Positions 1 through 11,590 of a stretch of DNA of 64,000 nucleotides are shown here, in pieces. Position 1 is the stretch's first letter, and every line of letters starts with the position of its first letter. The notes beneath the pieces were generated by a model. It saw nothing but the letters and a program-made list of their open reading frames with translations, ran no database searches and was not told the DNA's origin. Position numbers and translations under genes: made by a program. The DNA comes from Isoetes taiwanensis (taxonomy: Eukaryota; Streptophyta; Lycopodiopsida; Isoetales; Isoetaceae). The stretch covers positions 2,604,001 through 2,668,000 of the forward strand of contig JAJEKV010000064.1 of assembly GCA_021234155.1 (NCBI GenBank), read 5' to 3'.

Positions 1-109
1 CTTCATTATTGTCAGGTCAGTTCCCACTTACCGGACCCCGCTCAGTATTTGCTCTCGGAGCGTTCATGGCATCACCAAAACCCGCATTAGCTGCAGTTGC
101 AGTATTTGC

Positions 110-301
110 TTACACAGCACCTACAGGGTCAGCTGCTACTGGAGCAGCATCAGCGGGTGCAATCTCGTCCAAATCGAACTCGGGCAGCTCATCTTCCAGA
201 TGAATGTCTTCGACAGCAGATATTATGCCTTCTTCTGGCGGATGCACTTCTGGCAATCTGTCAATAGATCCAGATGGCATATCAGGCACAGGTTCAGCCA
301 T
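110..301 (-). pseudogene. gag N-terminal remnant of an LTR retrotransposon
   Basis: An ATG at 301 lies three bases after a tRNA-type primer-binding site, which is where gag begins in LTR retrotransposons. It opens a 63-residue frame rich in Asp, Glu, Pro and Ala that ends at a TAA at 110-112. No capsid or zinc-knuckle motif is visible in so short a piece, so assignment to gag rests on position. The element would continue leftward out of the window, so Gypsy or Copia identity cannot be decided. The early stop suggests decay, or a short frame before a shift. The plus-strand frame over the same bases is low-complexity Ala/Ser and looks like a shadow. Confidence 0.4.
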
Positions 302-303
302 TA

Positions 304-316
304 GGCTCTGATACCA
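304..316 (-). other. primer-binding site, initiator-Met tRNA type
   Basis: The reverse complement reads TGGTATCAGAGCC, the classic plant LTR-retrotransposon primer-binding site complementary to the 3' end of initiator-Met tRNA. It sits between a presumed LTR end on its right and a gag-like start on its left. Confidence 0.75.
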
Positions 317-1040
317 CTGTTACAGCACAAAAATTTTCCCAAAGGAAAAGCCTTGCCCGCGTTGCCACGCCAATCAGAACCACTCACACCGTGGATCCCT
401 GATCCCCCACCTGACCCTTTTTGGCTTGCTGTTATGTGAAGCTTTTACAGCAGCCCAGATTCCTTCAGACAATCCTTCCGAGGTAAACAACAACCAGTTG
501 CTCAACCCAAATCGATCCTTGGCAGTAGCAATTTGCCTTGGGATCATAAACACAGCCTTGGGCTGCAAATCCGACCCTATGGGTCCAACCTTGATCCGGC
601 TCTTGGCAGCAACAATCTGCCTTGGGGCCACACCTACAGTTTCGGAATCCAAATCCGAGCTCAAGGCCCAGCTTTTAAATCAATTCGCCAAGTCTTATAG
701 CAGAAATCGGGCTTCAATACTTCTGATCCAAATTCCTCCTCTGCTCGAATTCTTCCTATAGGCTTTATAATCCCCCTTCTGGAGTTAACTATTAGTCCTC
801 CTAGCCCAAAATCGGCCAGATTAGTCTTTTATCCCATCCCAATCCGTCCACCATAGCTTAACTTAGAGATCTGGCAGCCGGATTCCTTCCACGAACTCGT
901 TTCTCTGATACAAATCAGATTTCAAGACCCATCGAACCCATTGCTGCCACGTGTCCTCTTTTATAAACATTAAAACCATAGCTAACATATTTATCTTTCA
1001 TGTTAATATCATTGGCCCGTAGTGCCTATACAAGTTACAT
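317..1040 (-). mobile_element. 5' LTR of a minus-strand LTR retrotransposon
   Basis: The stretch upstream of the primer-binding site on the minus strand has promoter features, including a TTTATAAAAG TATA-like box at about 955-967. It also holds an internal imperfect repeat of about 82 bp (around 520-545 and 602-627, core CTTGGCAG..AATCTGCCTTGGG). The outer boundary is not fixed because the partner LTR is outside the window. I place it just inside the Helitron-like terminus at 1050. The ORFs across this stretch on both strands show no recognisable protein. Confidence 0.55.
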
Positions 1041-1049
1041 TAACATTAA

Positions 1050-1077
1050 CTAGTTATGGTGCCCGGCGTTGCCGGGC
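1050..1077 (-). mobile_element. Helitron-like 3' terminus (hairpin plus CTAG)
   Basis: On the minus strand the perfect 7-bp-stem hairpin GCCCGGC-AAC-GCCGGGC (1077-1061) is followed by seven bases and then CTAG, with a T next in the flank. A GC-rich hairpin about 11 bases before a CTRR end inserted 5' of T is the textbook Helitron 3' end. The matching 5' TC end was not located, so the element, which would extend rightward from here, is undefined. Confidence 0.5.
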
Positions 1078-1336
1078 TTTAGTAATAATTTGAAGGGATG
1101 GTTTGGTAGAATCACATTGATAAAGATAAAGAACCATGAGTAGAAAATTATAGATTTGATCTCGATTATTGAACCGTAGAATTGTATAGTATGTTGATTT
1201 AGTTTATACGATACTTTTACCAAAATCATTTTATGGTTAGGTCGGGCTTTAGTGACCATATGTGTAGAATTGTGGTACATATGTTTTGCAAATTTCCGTT
1301 TTTTTATTTTGGGAAGACGTTGAGAACCGTGCAAGA

Positions 1337-1368
1337 GAACGCCGCATGTAACACCGCATGCGGCGTTC
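1337..1368. repeat. 12-bp-arm inverted repeat
   Basis: GAACGCCGCATG at 1337-1348 is perfectly inverted at 1357-1368 around an 8-base loop. It lies in a locally GC-rich stretch (about 1320-1560) open in several frames on both strands but with no recognised protein. It may be internal to the Helitron-like element ending at 1050. Confidence 0.6.
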
Positions 1369-1831
1369 CTTATCGCTTGCGGCTCCTCTTGCGGGACGCG
1401 GCTGCAGCATGCCAGTTTTTGAATTCGCAGAATGCTGCCATCCGTGGGTACGATCCCTCCTCTCTCTGCTCTTTCATTTGGCACCCACGATTTCCTCCCT
1501 GCTCTTCCTGTAGCGCTCCGATTTTTGGCGGTGAAGCTTGGGCTGGGTCGTGTGCTTTGGTAGGTATTAGAAATGGTAAAACCGTGATTGAATGAACTCT
1601 GATGCATTACTAAAACGCTTAAGTTCTTTTGCAGTTTTTGCCAGGATCAATGCTTTTGTGGCTTTTCGCAATATATAGACATAGGTGACCCATGTGTTTC
1701 CTACAGGTAAAGATCGTTCACGCCATTGCAAATGCTCAAAAACCTCAGCAACTCATTTCTCTGGCATAAAGCGATTTTGTTCCGTAGTTCGATTCCTGTG
1801 AAAGGTATGCTTTGTGTTGATGCAATGTTGC

Positions 1832-3412
1832 CCTATATTTGAAAATGCGTATCTAAGCCTACTTCTGGATTTATGACAGTATTCTTATTTGCTTTTTATT
1901 TTCTGCAATTGATCTTGGTTTGGACAATCTTTCCGAAATCTATTCACCCCCAGAAGTGCATTTTAGTGAAGAGTCTATATGACTATGAACTTTGAATTGC
2001 CACAGAAGGAAGGCATCTACATCTTTGAGCACCATCATGTCGCTGAATCTGAGGCTTGCTTTTTTGCAGCCTTATTTCTTTAGGTATGCCCGAGTTATCT
2101 TTTCATGTCCTCAAAAGTACATATAGATACATTGTGGGTGCTGCATTTTTTTGTTTACTTTTTTCTGACAAGACAAACATCTAGATCTTCATCCCCGCTT
2201 GGTGAAACAATTTGGCAAAAGCAGAAATCTTGACTTCCAACGTGAGGTGTCTGACGATGGACCTTGCACTTTGAATGTAGGTAACCGTTCTAGATTCTTT
2301 TGTATGGTATGAGAAGATAGCTGGCTTTAATGGCACAACATTCAGGTCATTTATTATATGGGTTTGGCATGGCCTCTTATCTATTTCTTGCTGGTTCTTC
2401 CTTTTATGCGCTTGATATGATTGTAGTTCATGTTATGCACAGTTTTCTTGCATACGCAATGTAAGTTTAATAGTCTTCTATTTGGTTTATGAAATACAAT
2501 AACTTGACTGCCACATACGCCTTCTTTATGGGTCAAGGAAATTAGAACTGTTGTTGAATGTGCAGTATTTATTTGCTATAAATATCCCTTTATGATTAGA
2601 GAATCACTACAACAAAACGCGTCTTGGATGGATAGTCATTGGTAGATCCAATTGTTGGCAAAGAATATACATATAGTCTGCAATGTCATGAGATTATTTT
2701 GCTGGGAGCAAGAGAGAAGCCACTCGTTTCAGTGGAAAGGATTTGTTGATAGAGGTTTAAATTATAGTTCTTTACTTCTTTAACAATGATCTTTTTGGCC
2801 ACATTAGGTATAGAACCTTGTGTTTAGTTTTTAATTGCTTAGTTTAGATGGTACTTTATGCAGTCTGTTGATGGGCCTTGCTTTGTGATAAAGCTTTCAT
2901 TTGTTTATTTGTTCATCTATATATGCATGTTCATAGATCAAAAGTTCCTCTATTCAGACCATCTGAGTTTTCTTGATCTTAGTTTTTTCTTAAGTGTGCA
3001 GAGATGTTTGAAGTTCCTTAGCACTAATTTGCAAGGTACTTCAATTTTATGCATATATTTATTTTTATAGCTTACAACAGAAGGAAAGATAGAAATCTCA
3101 GCAGACAAACAAGCTGAGTTGTTTCAGAATTAGGCATTTGCATAATTGAGAAGATATTACAAGGTCAATTAATAGTATTCATGGATGTCTAAATGGATTG
3201 TGTTGGTAAAAAATTGCATTTGCCTCAATTTAATTATTATCTTGTGGCAAAGAACATTAGTTTTAACTGACTTGGCCATAACTAGAATATTTGTCATATA
3301 AGCACTTAGAATATCTCCTACCAGAATGATAGTATGTTGAATAGAGAATGGCTGGAATTACAGGATGGAACTCCAAGAAAGGTGATGTTGGACATGGGAT
3401 TCAAACTTGTGA
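1832..3412. repeat. Tandem duplication, unit 1 (about 1.58 kb)
   Basis: This 1,581-bp unit is followed directly by a near-identical second unit at 3413. The junction shares CCTATATTTGAAAAT. It has no convincing coding region: the 70-codon frame at 2858-3070 is simply duplicated at 4437-4649 and is AT-rich and hydrophobic. Compared with unit 2 it has about 20 extra bases near 2601 and lacks about 16 bases found near 3905. Confidence 0.9.
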
Positions 3413-4818
3413 CCTATATTTGAAAATACGAATCTAAGCCTACTTCTGGATTTATGACAGTATTCTTATTTGCTTTTTATTTTCTGCAATTGATCTTGGT
3501 TTGGACAATCTTTCCGAAATCGATTCACCCCCAGAAGTGCATTTTAGTGAAGAGTCTATATGACTATGAACTTTGAATTGCCACAGAAGGAAGGCATCTA
3601 CATCTTTGAGCACCATCATGTCGCTGAATCTGAGGCTTGCTTTTTTGCAGCCTTATTTCTTTAGGTATGCCCGAGTTATCTTTTCATGTCCTCAAAAGTA
3701 CATATAGATACATTGTGGGTGTTGCATTTTTTTGTTTACTTTTTTCTGACAAGACAAACATCTAGATCTTCATCCCCGCTTGGTGAAACAATTTGGCAAA
3801 AGCAGAAATCTTGACTTCCAACGTGAGGTGTCTGACGATGGACCTTGCACTTTGAATGTAGGTAACCGTTCTAGATTCTTTTGTATGGTATGAGAAGATA
3901 GCTGAATGTATTTAGTGTAGGCTTTAATGGCACAACATTCAGGTCATTTATTATATGGGTTTGGCATGGCCTCTTATCTATTTCTTGCTGGTTCTTCCTT
4001 TTATGCGCTTGATATGATTGTAGTTCATGTTATGCACAGTTTTCTTGCATACGCAATGTAAGTTTAATAGTCTTCTATTTGGTTTATGAAATACAATAAC
4101 TTGATTGCCACATACGCCTTCTTTATGGCTCAAGGAAAATTAGAACTGTTGTTGAATGTGCAGTATTTATTTGCTATAAATATCCCTTTATGATTAGACG
4201 TCTTGGATGGATAGTCATTGGTAGATCCAATTGTTGGCAAAGAATATACATATAGTCTGCAATGTCATGAGATTATTTTGCTAGGAGCAAGAGAGAAGCC
4301 ACCCGTTTCAGTGGAAAGGATTTGTTGATAGAGGTTTAAATTATAGTTCTTTACTTCTTTAACAATGATCTTTTTGGCCACATTAGGTATAGAACCTTGT
4401 GTTTAGTTTTTAATTGCTTAGTTTAGATGGTACTTTATGCAGTCTGTTGATGGGCCTTGCTTTGTGATAAAGCTTTCATTTGTTTATTTGTTCATCTATA
4501 TATGCATGTTCATAGATCAAAAGTTCCTCTATTCAGACCATCTGAGTTTTCTTGATCTTAGTTTTTTCTTAAGTGTGCAGAGATGTTTGAAGTTCCTTAG
4601 CACTAATTTGCAAGGTACTTCAATTTTATGCACATATTTATTTTTATAGCTTACAACAGAAGGAAAGATAGAAATCTCAGCAGACAAACAAGCTGAGTTG
4701 TTTCAGAATTAGGCATTTGCATAATTGAGAAGATATTACAAGGTCAATTAATAGTATTCATGGATGTCTAAATGGATTGTGTTGGTAAAAAATTGCATTT
4801 GCCTCAATTTAATTATTA

Positions 4819-5857
4819 TCTAGAATGGGACTCGCAAGAAACCAACAAACCGCATAGGCTTCTCATTCATCTCAGCAGATTTTCTACAATGGTGGACAGT
4901 GGGTAGCCGCACACATGCGAACTACCCACGAAAAATAAAGGGAAAATCCAATTATATCATTTGGACCCCAAAAAAATACAATGCTAATAGATGAGTGGCT
5001 GATGTACCTGCCGAAAGCTTATCACCGGGATTAAAAAACCCCGCCCTTTCGGGTTTTCGAGGAAAAACCCTAGTGATAAGCCTTCGGCAAGGGGCTTAGA
5101 CAAACGTAAGGCATAGAATCGCCCCCAAAACCCCGCATGGAGAAGTCGAAACAGATGCCGCCGCCAACCTTTGCACACGCACATCACCAACACAACAAAC
5201 GAGAAAATATACCAGAGAATAGCATCACCCAGCGGGTGGAAAAAAAGCATCACCCAGCGGGTGGAAAAATATGATAAACAGAACTTGTACAAAATATAAT
5301 AAACAAAGAAGGGGGGAGGGTGGGTTCAAGAGAATAAGGTACTGCTGAGAGAAAAGGAAGTGCCGATGAGTCGTGGATGCAGAAATGCGCCTGAAATAGT
5401 CGAATTCCCAACTGCGGGCATGCGCCGCCGATGCATGCATGCATGACATGCATGCTCGTCCCATTCTAGAATGGCGATCCGATGTCTCGGATCGATGCGA
5501 TTCTAGAATGGGACTCGCAAGAAACCAACAAACCGCCCGACTACCAGAGAACTTCCTTACAAACTAGGATCGAGGACGAAGGTCATAGGACGAGGCCAAA
5601 GGCCGGTAAAGGATAGCAAGAAAGGTACGCCAAAGTGGCTAAACCAGGCAGGAAGAAGCCCCTCCCCTGCCTGGAAATAATTCAAGAGAATAAGGTACTG
5701 CTGAGAGAAGAGGAAGCGCCGATGAGTCGTGGATGCAGAAATGCGCCTGAAATAGTCGAATTCCCAACCAGAACGGGCATGCGCCGCCCGCATGCATGCA
5801 TGACATGCATGCTCGTCCCATTCTAGAATGGCGATCCGATGTCTCGGATCGATGCGA
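4819..5857 (+). mobile_element. Insertion without target duplication; two tandem copies; rolling-circle candidate
   Basis: Comparison with unit 1 places the insertion exactly between an A (4818) and a T (5858) with no target-site duplication. It starts TCTAGAATGGGAC. It is built of two head-to-tail copies, 4819-5500 and 5502-5857, sharing the start and the end. Each end has GTCCCATTCTAGA, the inverse of the start, followed by the hairpin CGATCCGA-TGTC-TCGGATCG and six bases. Starting with TC, inserting between A and T, and a 3' hairpin are Helitron traits. The final ATGCGA is not the canonical CTRR, and the asymmetric inverted repeat recalls Helitron2/Helentron-type ends. There is no coding capacity, so it would be non-autonomous. 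Confidence 0.6.
4899..5089. repeat. Two internal inverted repeats of the inserted element
   Basis: GTGGGTAG at 4899-4906 pairs with CTACCCAC at 4922-4929. A longer 17-bp arm at 5009-5025 pairs with 5073-5089 with one mismatch (TGCCGAAAGCTTATCAC). The loop of the second contains CCGGGATTAAAAAACCCC, which resembles sequence near the LINE 3' ends at 8.8 kb and 56.5 kb. This suggests that the element picked up LINE 3' sequence. Confidence 0.6.
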
Positions 5858-6030
5858 TCTTGTGGCAAAGAACATTAGTTTTAACTAACTTGGCCATAAC
5901 TAGAATATTTGTCATATAAGCACTTAGAATATCTCCTACCAGAATGATAGTATGTTGAATAGAGAATGGCTGGAATTACAGGATGGAACTCCAAGAAAGG
6001 TGATGTTGGACATGGGATTCAAACTTGTGA

Positions 6031-8588
6031 GTTCTTTGTAGTTGTGAGCTAAATTAATATTCAACAAAAATCTGCTTGCTGATTATTGTATCAGGTATCT
6101 GGCATCATATTTAATTCTTCTAGAAGATATTTTGCAGGAAAGAATTGCACAGGTTTTTGGTGTTGTTGTAGAGTGCATTAAAGAAAGATAAAAAGCAATG
6201 GCCATTACCATGGGCCATAAGCAATCTAAATCCACATAATCAACCTGACAAGGTATAAGAATTTATACATTTCTTCATTTGTTTTATAAGAGCTATAACT
6301 CATCATTTGCTTTTTTTTATTGAATGGTTTAAGTTTTCAAGATCTCCGAGTGATGGTATTTCTCCTATAGCCAATACTGCATTTTGTCCAGCAACTACAA
6401 AAGTTGAAGAGGTTGGTCCACTGGGTAATTCAACCTGTTATACATTTTATGGTTTCAAACATTTGTTGCATGCGTCTTTGTACGTTAGGAATTGAAGTTG
6501 ATGTACTCAAAGTTCCTTCAACAGTTGAACAAAATATAGGTTTTGTTGATGGTGGAAAGAATTCAGAACTGGCAGAATGTAGATGCCTAGGAAAGAATCT
6601 CATGGAAATAAATTCAAAGTGATTTATGGGCTAGGCGTATCATGTTGGGAAGCTGGTCGTTGAAAAGTACATCATCCCCAAAGATTTTGTATCATAACTG
6701 CCTATCATGTCTATCATCATGTGGAAGCATAGGCTTAAAGATGTGCAACATTATAAATGGATTCAAATGCCCTTTATGCATGCAGAGTTTACTAGGAATC
6801 CATAAGCAAAAGTCTGTATCTGCTAAGGTGGATCTTGCAAGTAATAAGTGGTGGTTCTCACGTTTTGTGTTAAATTAGGAGACTCTTTATTTTTGGGTTC
6901 AATACCTCTTGAGCCTAAGATGAAAGCCAATCACCATCTTGCTTTTATAATGCAATGACTCTTTGTTTCTTGGTCTTTTTAACCAATGACTCTTTGTTTC
7001 TATGTTCAAATGAAAGCAAATAACCACCTTGGTATGAAAGTCATTGATCACCTTGGTTTTTAATACAATGACTTTTCATTTTTGCATAAATTAACCAATG
7101 ACCACCTTTGTCTTTAATACAATGACTCTTCATTTTTGTATGAATCAACTGTTGGAATGAATGCCTATAGTGCAGGAATGAACTCCTATAGAAACTAATA
7201 TTGTAAAACACAATGCGTTAAACATCCAGGTATAATTTTTCAAGCCTCATATGATGAACTAACCATTTATCCCGCGAGGGGATAGTGGTATTGCTTCCTT
7301 TGATGTATTTTAGTCAAAATAGTGTGCCATACTTTTCATATCTCGACTTTTGTGGAAGTCGACCACAATGTGTTAAACATCCAGGCTCATATGAGCTAAC
7401 CATTCCTCTATTCGCAAGGGGGTAGTGGTATTGCTTCCTCCAATGGATTTTAGTCAGCATAGTGTTTCATACTTTCTCCAATTTAGAACTATAATTGGTT
7501 TGGCTACACGTTGGATCTGCTCTCTTCCACAAACACAAAATCCGAGACAAACCTAAGCATAAACCTTATGTAGGCCTTACTATATGTACCCTTGATCGTC
7601 TATCCATTCTATTGCACTCCACACTCTGTTATTCCTACCCATTTCAGAAGCTCGCGGATAATGCACGAGCTTCCTAAACTCTATAGCTTCGCCCTAGGTA
7701 CTCCATTATGGACACAATTACATTTATTACTCTCCACTTACAAACTCCATTATGTATGACTATTTATTTCACATGTCTAAGATGTTGGTGCTTTCTGCCG
7801 TATGGAAAATGTAAAATTTTGGATGGCTTTGGCCATGGTATTTTCAACCTCTATGTTGTTTCTTTGGAGTAACAATGGTGAGCTTTTGTAATCACAGGTT
7901 TCTATAATTACTCACTGGTAGGGTTTAGGGTTTAGGTTGGGATGTGTTTTAGATAGCATAACATCATCACTATGTATTAAACATTTTTTAGAGATCGAGA
8001 CTCAATGGTGGACTTGCCAAATTCTATTTTTCTCATAGGAATATGGTTCTAAGATTGCATTTTATGTTAGGAAGGCCCTTACTTGGAGTAAGTATTGGCG
8101 AGCTCCCCAAGACGAGCCAGTTTCACATCCCGTGTAAGAGTCCGATGGCTGGTAGGAGCCACATAGTGCAACCACATGCATATAGTCAAACACATTGGCG
8201 TCTTTGGTCGTTTGTCTTACATCATAAGATCATTTTTTATTGAAGCTGGGCTTGAAATAGGTGAAATGTTCCTCTACCCCAACATGATGAAACCAAAACG
8301 AATGAATAAGTAAAATGATAACATTCTTATATTGTGATATATGCTAATAGGATCTATCTATAAACCTTATAAATGCAATTTTATTGACCAGGCATGAGAT
8401 TAGCAATCCTCTACAAATTACGTCTATGTCTTTTATTCACCCCATGCTGTCTATTGTTCCTACCTATCCTCAGCTAATGCATGACACTCCTTTACATCTA
8501 TAGACATGATACATTTAGTGCTTTTAGTTCCACCTACCCTCTTACGTCTACTTATTCCACATGTCTACTCATTCCAAACGTCTACGAC
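6031..8588. other. No gene recognised; diverged local repeats
   Basis: AT-rich sequence with only short unrelated frames. Visible structure: an imperfect duplication of about 170-bp period (around 7205-7330 and 7370-7475, sharing GTTAAACATCCAGG and TAGTGGTATTGCTTCCT). There is also a run of similar phrases with AATGACTCTTTGTTTC and AATGACTCTTCATTTTTG (6955-7145), and two telomere-like TTTAGGG units at about 7917-7940. Confidence 0.5.
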
Positions 8589-8592
8589 TAAT

Positions 8593-8609
8593 GCCCGGCA
8601 TCGCCGGGC
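8593..8609. repeat. Helitron-like GC hairpin
   Basis: GCCCGGC-ATC-GCCGGGC is a perfect 7-bp-stem hairpin in AT-rich surroundings, almost identical to the one at 1061-1077. No clean CTRR end follows on either strand, so it is at best a decayed Helitron terminus. Confidence 0.35.
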
Positions 8610-8654
8610 ACACGTTCCTGCAATTTCATGCCCTATATGACGTACCTTCATTGA

Positions 8655-8835
8655 AAGATAGAAGGAAGGAAGGAAGGAAGGAAGTTTATTTTAACGTCCA
8701 CGGAGGCCAGAGGCCTATGAGACGGTACATGCAGAGAACAGGCAAAAAAGCCAAAAAACCCCAACACCAAAAACAAACAATGTAACTGTACAGTAGAACC
8801 CTACTACCGGGATGAAAAAACCCCCACTTGAGAGA
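8655..8835 (-). mobile_element. 3' end fragment of a LINE with (GAAG)n tail
   Basis: Starts with a (GAAG)n run, then about 160 bp ending near CCGGGATGAAAAAACCCCC. The reverse complement of the plus-strand LINE end at 56.45-56.59 kb shows the same order: (GAAG)n, CGTCCACGGAG, and a CCGGAT..AAAAACCCCC block. This is therefore the 3' terminus of a related element inserted in the opposite orientation and truncated upstream. No coding part remains. Confidence 0.55.
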
Positions 8836-10406
8836 AGGATACATGTTATTTAATGAGGATGTAGTGTTAGCGTGGAAGTCTTAAGAATTATGATATGAAA
8901 TGATATGTCATTGTTCTATGGTAAGCACACCTGTGTTTGAGGTGAAAGGATATTTGCTTGAAGATCAATTGGAGCCCTATAATTAACTCTTCGTTTGTGT
9001 TAAGAAGTCGGGGGGTCCAATGAGAATAGTTTCCCTCGTGAGTTATGTGGAACGGAGGTGTTATTTACATATTGTTATGCTATTAAATTTCAATGTAAGC
9101 ATTTAAAATCCAATCTAATTTTTAGATTCATGTACATTTGCTATAGTATGAGTCTCGTATAACAATTGTGTATGTGAGACAATAATGTGATGGTCATGAA
9201 GAATCTCATATGAGTTTAAGCTTTCTTTGGAAACTGTGGGAAGGCGGCTAGAGGAATTGAAAGGAATTGTTGAGATACCATTAGAAATTTAACTGGAGGG
9301 TGGGAGGCATGGATTTGTAGATGGTGGTAATGCCTAAGATTGATGTGAATGATAGCACTCATTATCGTAACATAATACGTTGTAATTTTTTCCATAATGA
9401 TCTTTTCCATAACACATTTAAGAGAAGACTACAAAGTAGTTAACATTCCATCTAGAATTTGGCATTGCCATGTATATGTCATGCATGCCCCTGGGATAAC
9501 ATCTGACTATAGAACCCCATCTGTTACAATCTACCCAAATAAAGCGTATAGCTCTAGAACACACATCAATGTTATTGTTTCCACTTTATTTGATGTAGTG
9601 GCAATAATTCAAATGAAACTTCTAGTCCTCTAAAAGTTTGGCCATTTGAACCAACAAATTCCAACTTAGATCAACTCCTGTTGCACAATGTTAGCTAGTG
9701 TACTGCAAAATAAATATTATGTTTAGACATTACAATATGAAACATCTGCTACAACCAATGGCGGCAAAAGAACCAAACAAATGTCTTAGAACCTAGAAAG
9801 CTTGAAATGGCTAATGACTTCGCCAATTGTCCACATTTTTCACCTTCTCTGTCACTGGTCCAAGCCTTGACTAAATCCATTCACACTTGGAGGCCAGTAA
9901 AAAAGGTCTTAGGTGTTGTGTTCACATATTTTATATCCAAAGTTTCCCGGCATTTCCGGTTTTAGCAACATTATTATCGTGTAGCTTTTCAAAATTCTAG
10001 TTGGCAAAGTGGCATATATCTTGTTTCCAACAACCTAGTAAAAGCACAACTAAACTGAGAAATGCAAGAGGAATTTGCTAAGCACTATTTAGCAAACATA
10101 CCTAAGACAATAAATGTTGCAATCATATTTTCTATGCCAATAAGTAAAAACATACATTGTTGATAGTTAAATATGCGTGGTTTTTGGTCATTGGCTTGCT
10201 CTTTGTGAGATGTAGCATTGCCTATCTTTGTGAGATGTAGCATTGCCTAGCTTCATATAAAAATAGAATAATGTCCTAAATATGAATCTACGAAAGAAAC
10301 TATTCATGTGGAAGTTAGTTCAAAAGGATAGAAATAGTTCAGCTAACTAAAAGAACAGTGGAAACTCAGAGAACAGTTAAAGCAAAAAAAATAACAGCTG
10401 TAGAGA
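8836..10406. other. No gene recognised
   Basis: AT-rich sequence with no frame above about 80 codons and no recognisable motif. A 22-base phrase (CTTTGTGAGATGTAGCATTGCC) is duplicated in tandem at about 10200-10247. Confidence 0.5.
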
Positions 10407-11040
10407 AGAGGAGTTCTGTCATTAATAAAAAAGCTTTACAAAAAATGGAGTCACAAGGACTATTGCAAAACAAGTTCTGTATTTAATTAAAAAGCTTTAC
10501 AAAGAATAGTCACAAGGACTATTGCCAAAAAAATTGAAACCAGGGATTACAAAAAACAAGGCTTGATCTTGAGGCCATCTTGACTCTATATGAAGGTCGC
10601 CCTCCATGGCATACATCTTCATTTCGAGGAGTCGCCTCGCCGAGGTAAGCCTCATGCACCCACTCGATCACCCGCAACGGGCAACTGATGATCCATGATG
10701 AGCTTCTCCACCTCTGGTGGAGTGAACTTCGCCCTGACTGTAACCGGGTGGCCTCCGGAGGAAGACACGGATTCTCCGGAGGAAGACACGGATCCTCCGG
10801 AGGAAGAGGAGGACCGTGCTGGCGGGGGAGGAGCAGGCACAATGGCCGGGATAGTGTTCCTGCGGAGTGTGGTCTTGAACTTGGCCATGGCGGAAGTGAA
10901 GGAGATGGACGGAATGGGGAAGGAGTGAAGGAGATGGCGGAATAGACGATGGGGACGGAATGGACGGAATGGAGTGAAGGAGATGACGGAATAGACGATG
11001 GGGACGGAATGGACGGAATGAAGCTGCAGGGCAGAATTTT
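10407..11040 (-). mobile_element. Retroposon-like unit with small Ser/Pro-rich frame
   Basis: On the minus strand the unit reads from a pyrimidine-rich leader with two tandem copies of a ~48-bp repeat (about 10920-11020, CATTCCGTC phrases), through a short frame, to a tail with two tandem copies of a ~60-bp repeat (about 10412-10530, TTGTAAAGCTTTTT). Compact organisation and repeated ends fit a small retroposon or a retrotransposon remnant. No target duplication was found, so the limits are approximate. Confidence 0.35.
10652..10888 (-). CDS. Hypothetical 78-residue Ser/Pro-rich protein
   Basis: Not recognised. ATG at 10888-10886, stop TGA at 10654-10652. The N-terminus is basic (MAKFKTTLRR), followed by a Pro run and three tandem copies of a Ser-Ser-Ser-Gly-Gly/Glu-Ser-Val motif. 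This arises from an 18-base DNA repeat with TCCGGAGGAAGACACGGA on the plus strand. The final ~30 residues are less repetitive (HPVTVRAKFTPPEVEKL). I chose this ATG because the in-frame sequence upstream is the low-complexity leader repeat. It could be the start of a degenerate retrotransposon gag or a chance frame. Confidence 0.3.
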   Translation of the reverse strand: MAKFKTTLRRNTIPAIVPAPPPPARSSSSSGGSVSSSGESVSSSGGHPVTVRAKFTPPEVEKLIMDHQLPVAGDRVGA

Positions 11041-11590
11041 GGGAATAAAAGGGATGTTTGCATGCATACGATTTTGTTTTGGGAATTAGGCAGAAGAGGA
11101 AAGGGATGTATCCATGCATACGATTTCACACCTCGGGAGCCGATCCACCCACCTCAATATTTTTGCAAATGTAAAATGTATAGGTTGAACCATATTATGA
11201 GACCAATTGCTTGGTATGCAGTTAGCACAACCCTAACACAAAGTTAGCAATATTCCACATGCATATATCACAAAAATCGTGCGCATATATAAATAGGGTT
11301 TTGCTGCTTCATTGATAAGTGTGGATAGAGATTAGATGTTGAAAAGTTAAGGCTCGCTGGCTTGTAATCTTGATTCAGGGGCGTGTCCTCTTGTCCAAGA
11401 TGTAATCCTAGTCCACCCTTTTTTTTAGTAATGGGCTCAAATATCCCACATGCATTCAATGTTCCACACGTTACCAAATCAACAATTGCCAAATCAACAA
11501 ATGCCAAATGAATGGATTATGTTAAGGCATATTGTGTACCTATGCATATTGTGTTTGGTAAATCGTGAGTCAACAATATAGAGATAACAA

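Larger units (their letters stand above)
3413..6030. repeat. Tandem duplication, unit 2, interrupted by an insertion
   Basis: Repeats unit 1 from its first to last base at very high identity, apart from a 1,039-bp insertion at 4819-5857 and a few small indels. Because unit 1 is uninterrupted at the matching position (3240-3260), it serves as the empty site of that insertion. No gene is recognised in either unit. Confidence 0.9.

Noticed and set aside
1050-1607. A 185-codon minus frame and an opposed 120-codon plus frame
   Set aside because: Both cross hairpins and low-AT sequence, neither matches a known family, and they cover the same bases on opposite strands. Kept only as possible Helitron cargo.
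2858-4649. A 70-codon frame conserved twice, suggesting a selected peptide
   Set aside because: The conservation is explained by the 1.58-kb tandem duplication; noncoding flanks are equally conserved.
5225-5875. Repeated Cys/His/Met-rich frames (HACMSCMHA type) resembling a metal-binding peptide family
   Set aside because: They come from the palindromic ATGCATGCATG end sequence of the tandem inserted element, read in several frames.
7917-7940. TTTAGGG-type telomere repeats
   Set aside because: Only about two units, too few to be a telomere or a meaningful interstitial tract.
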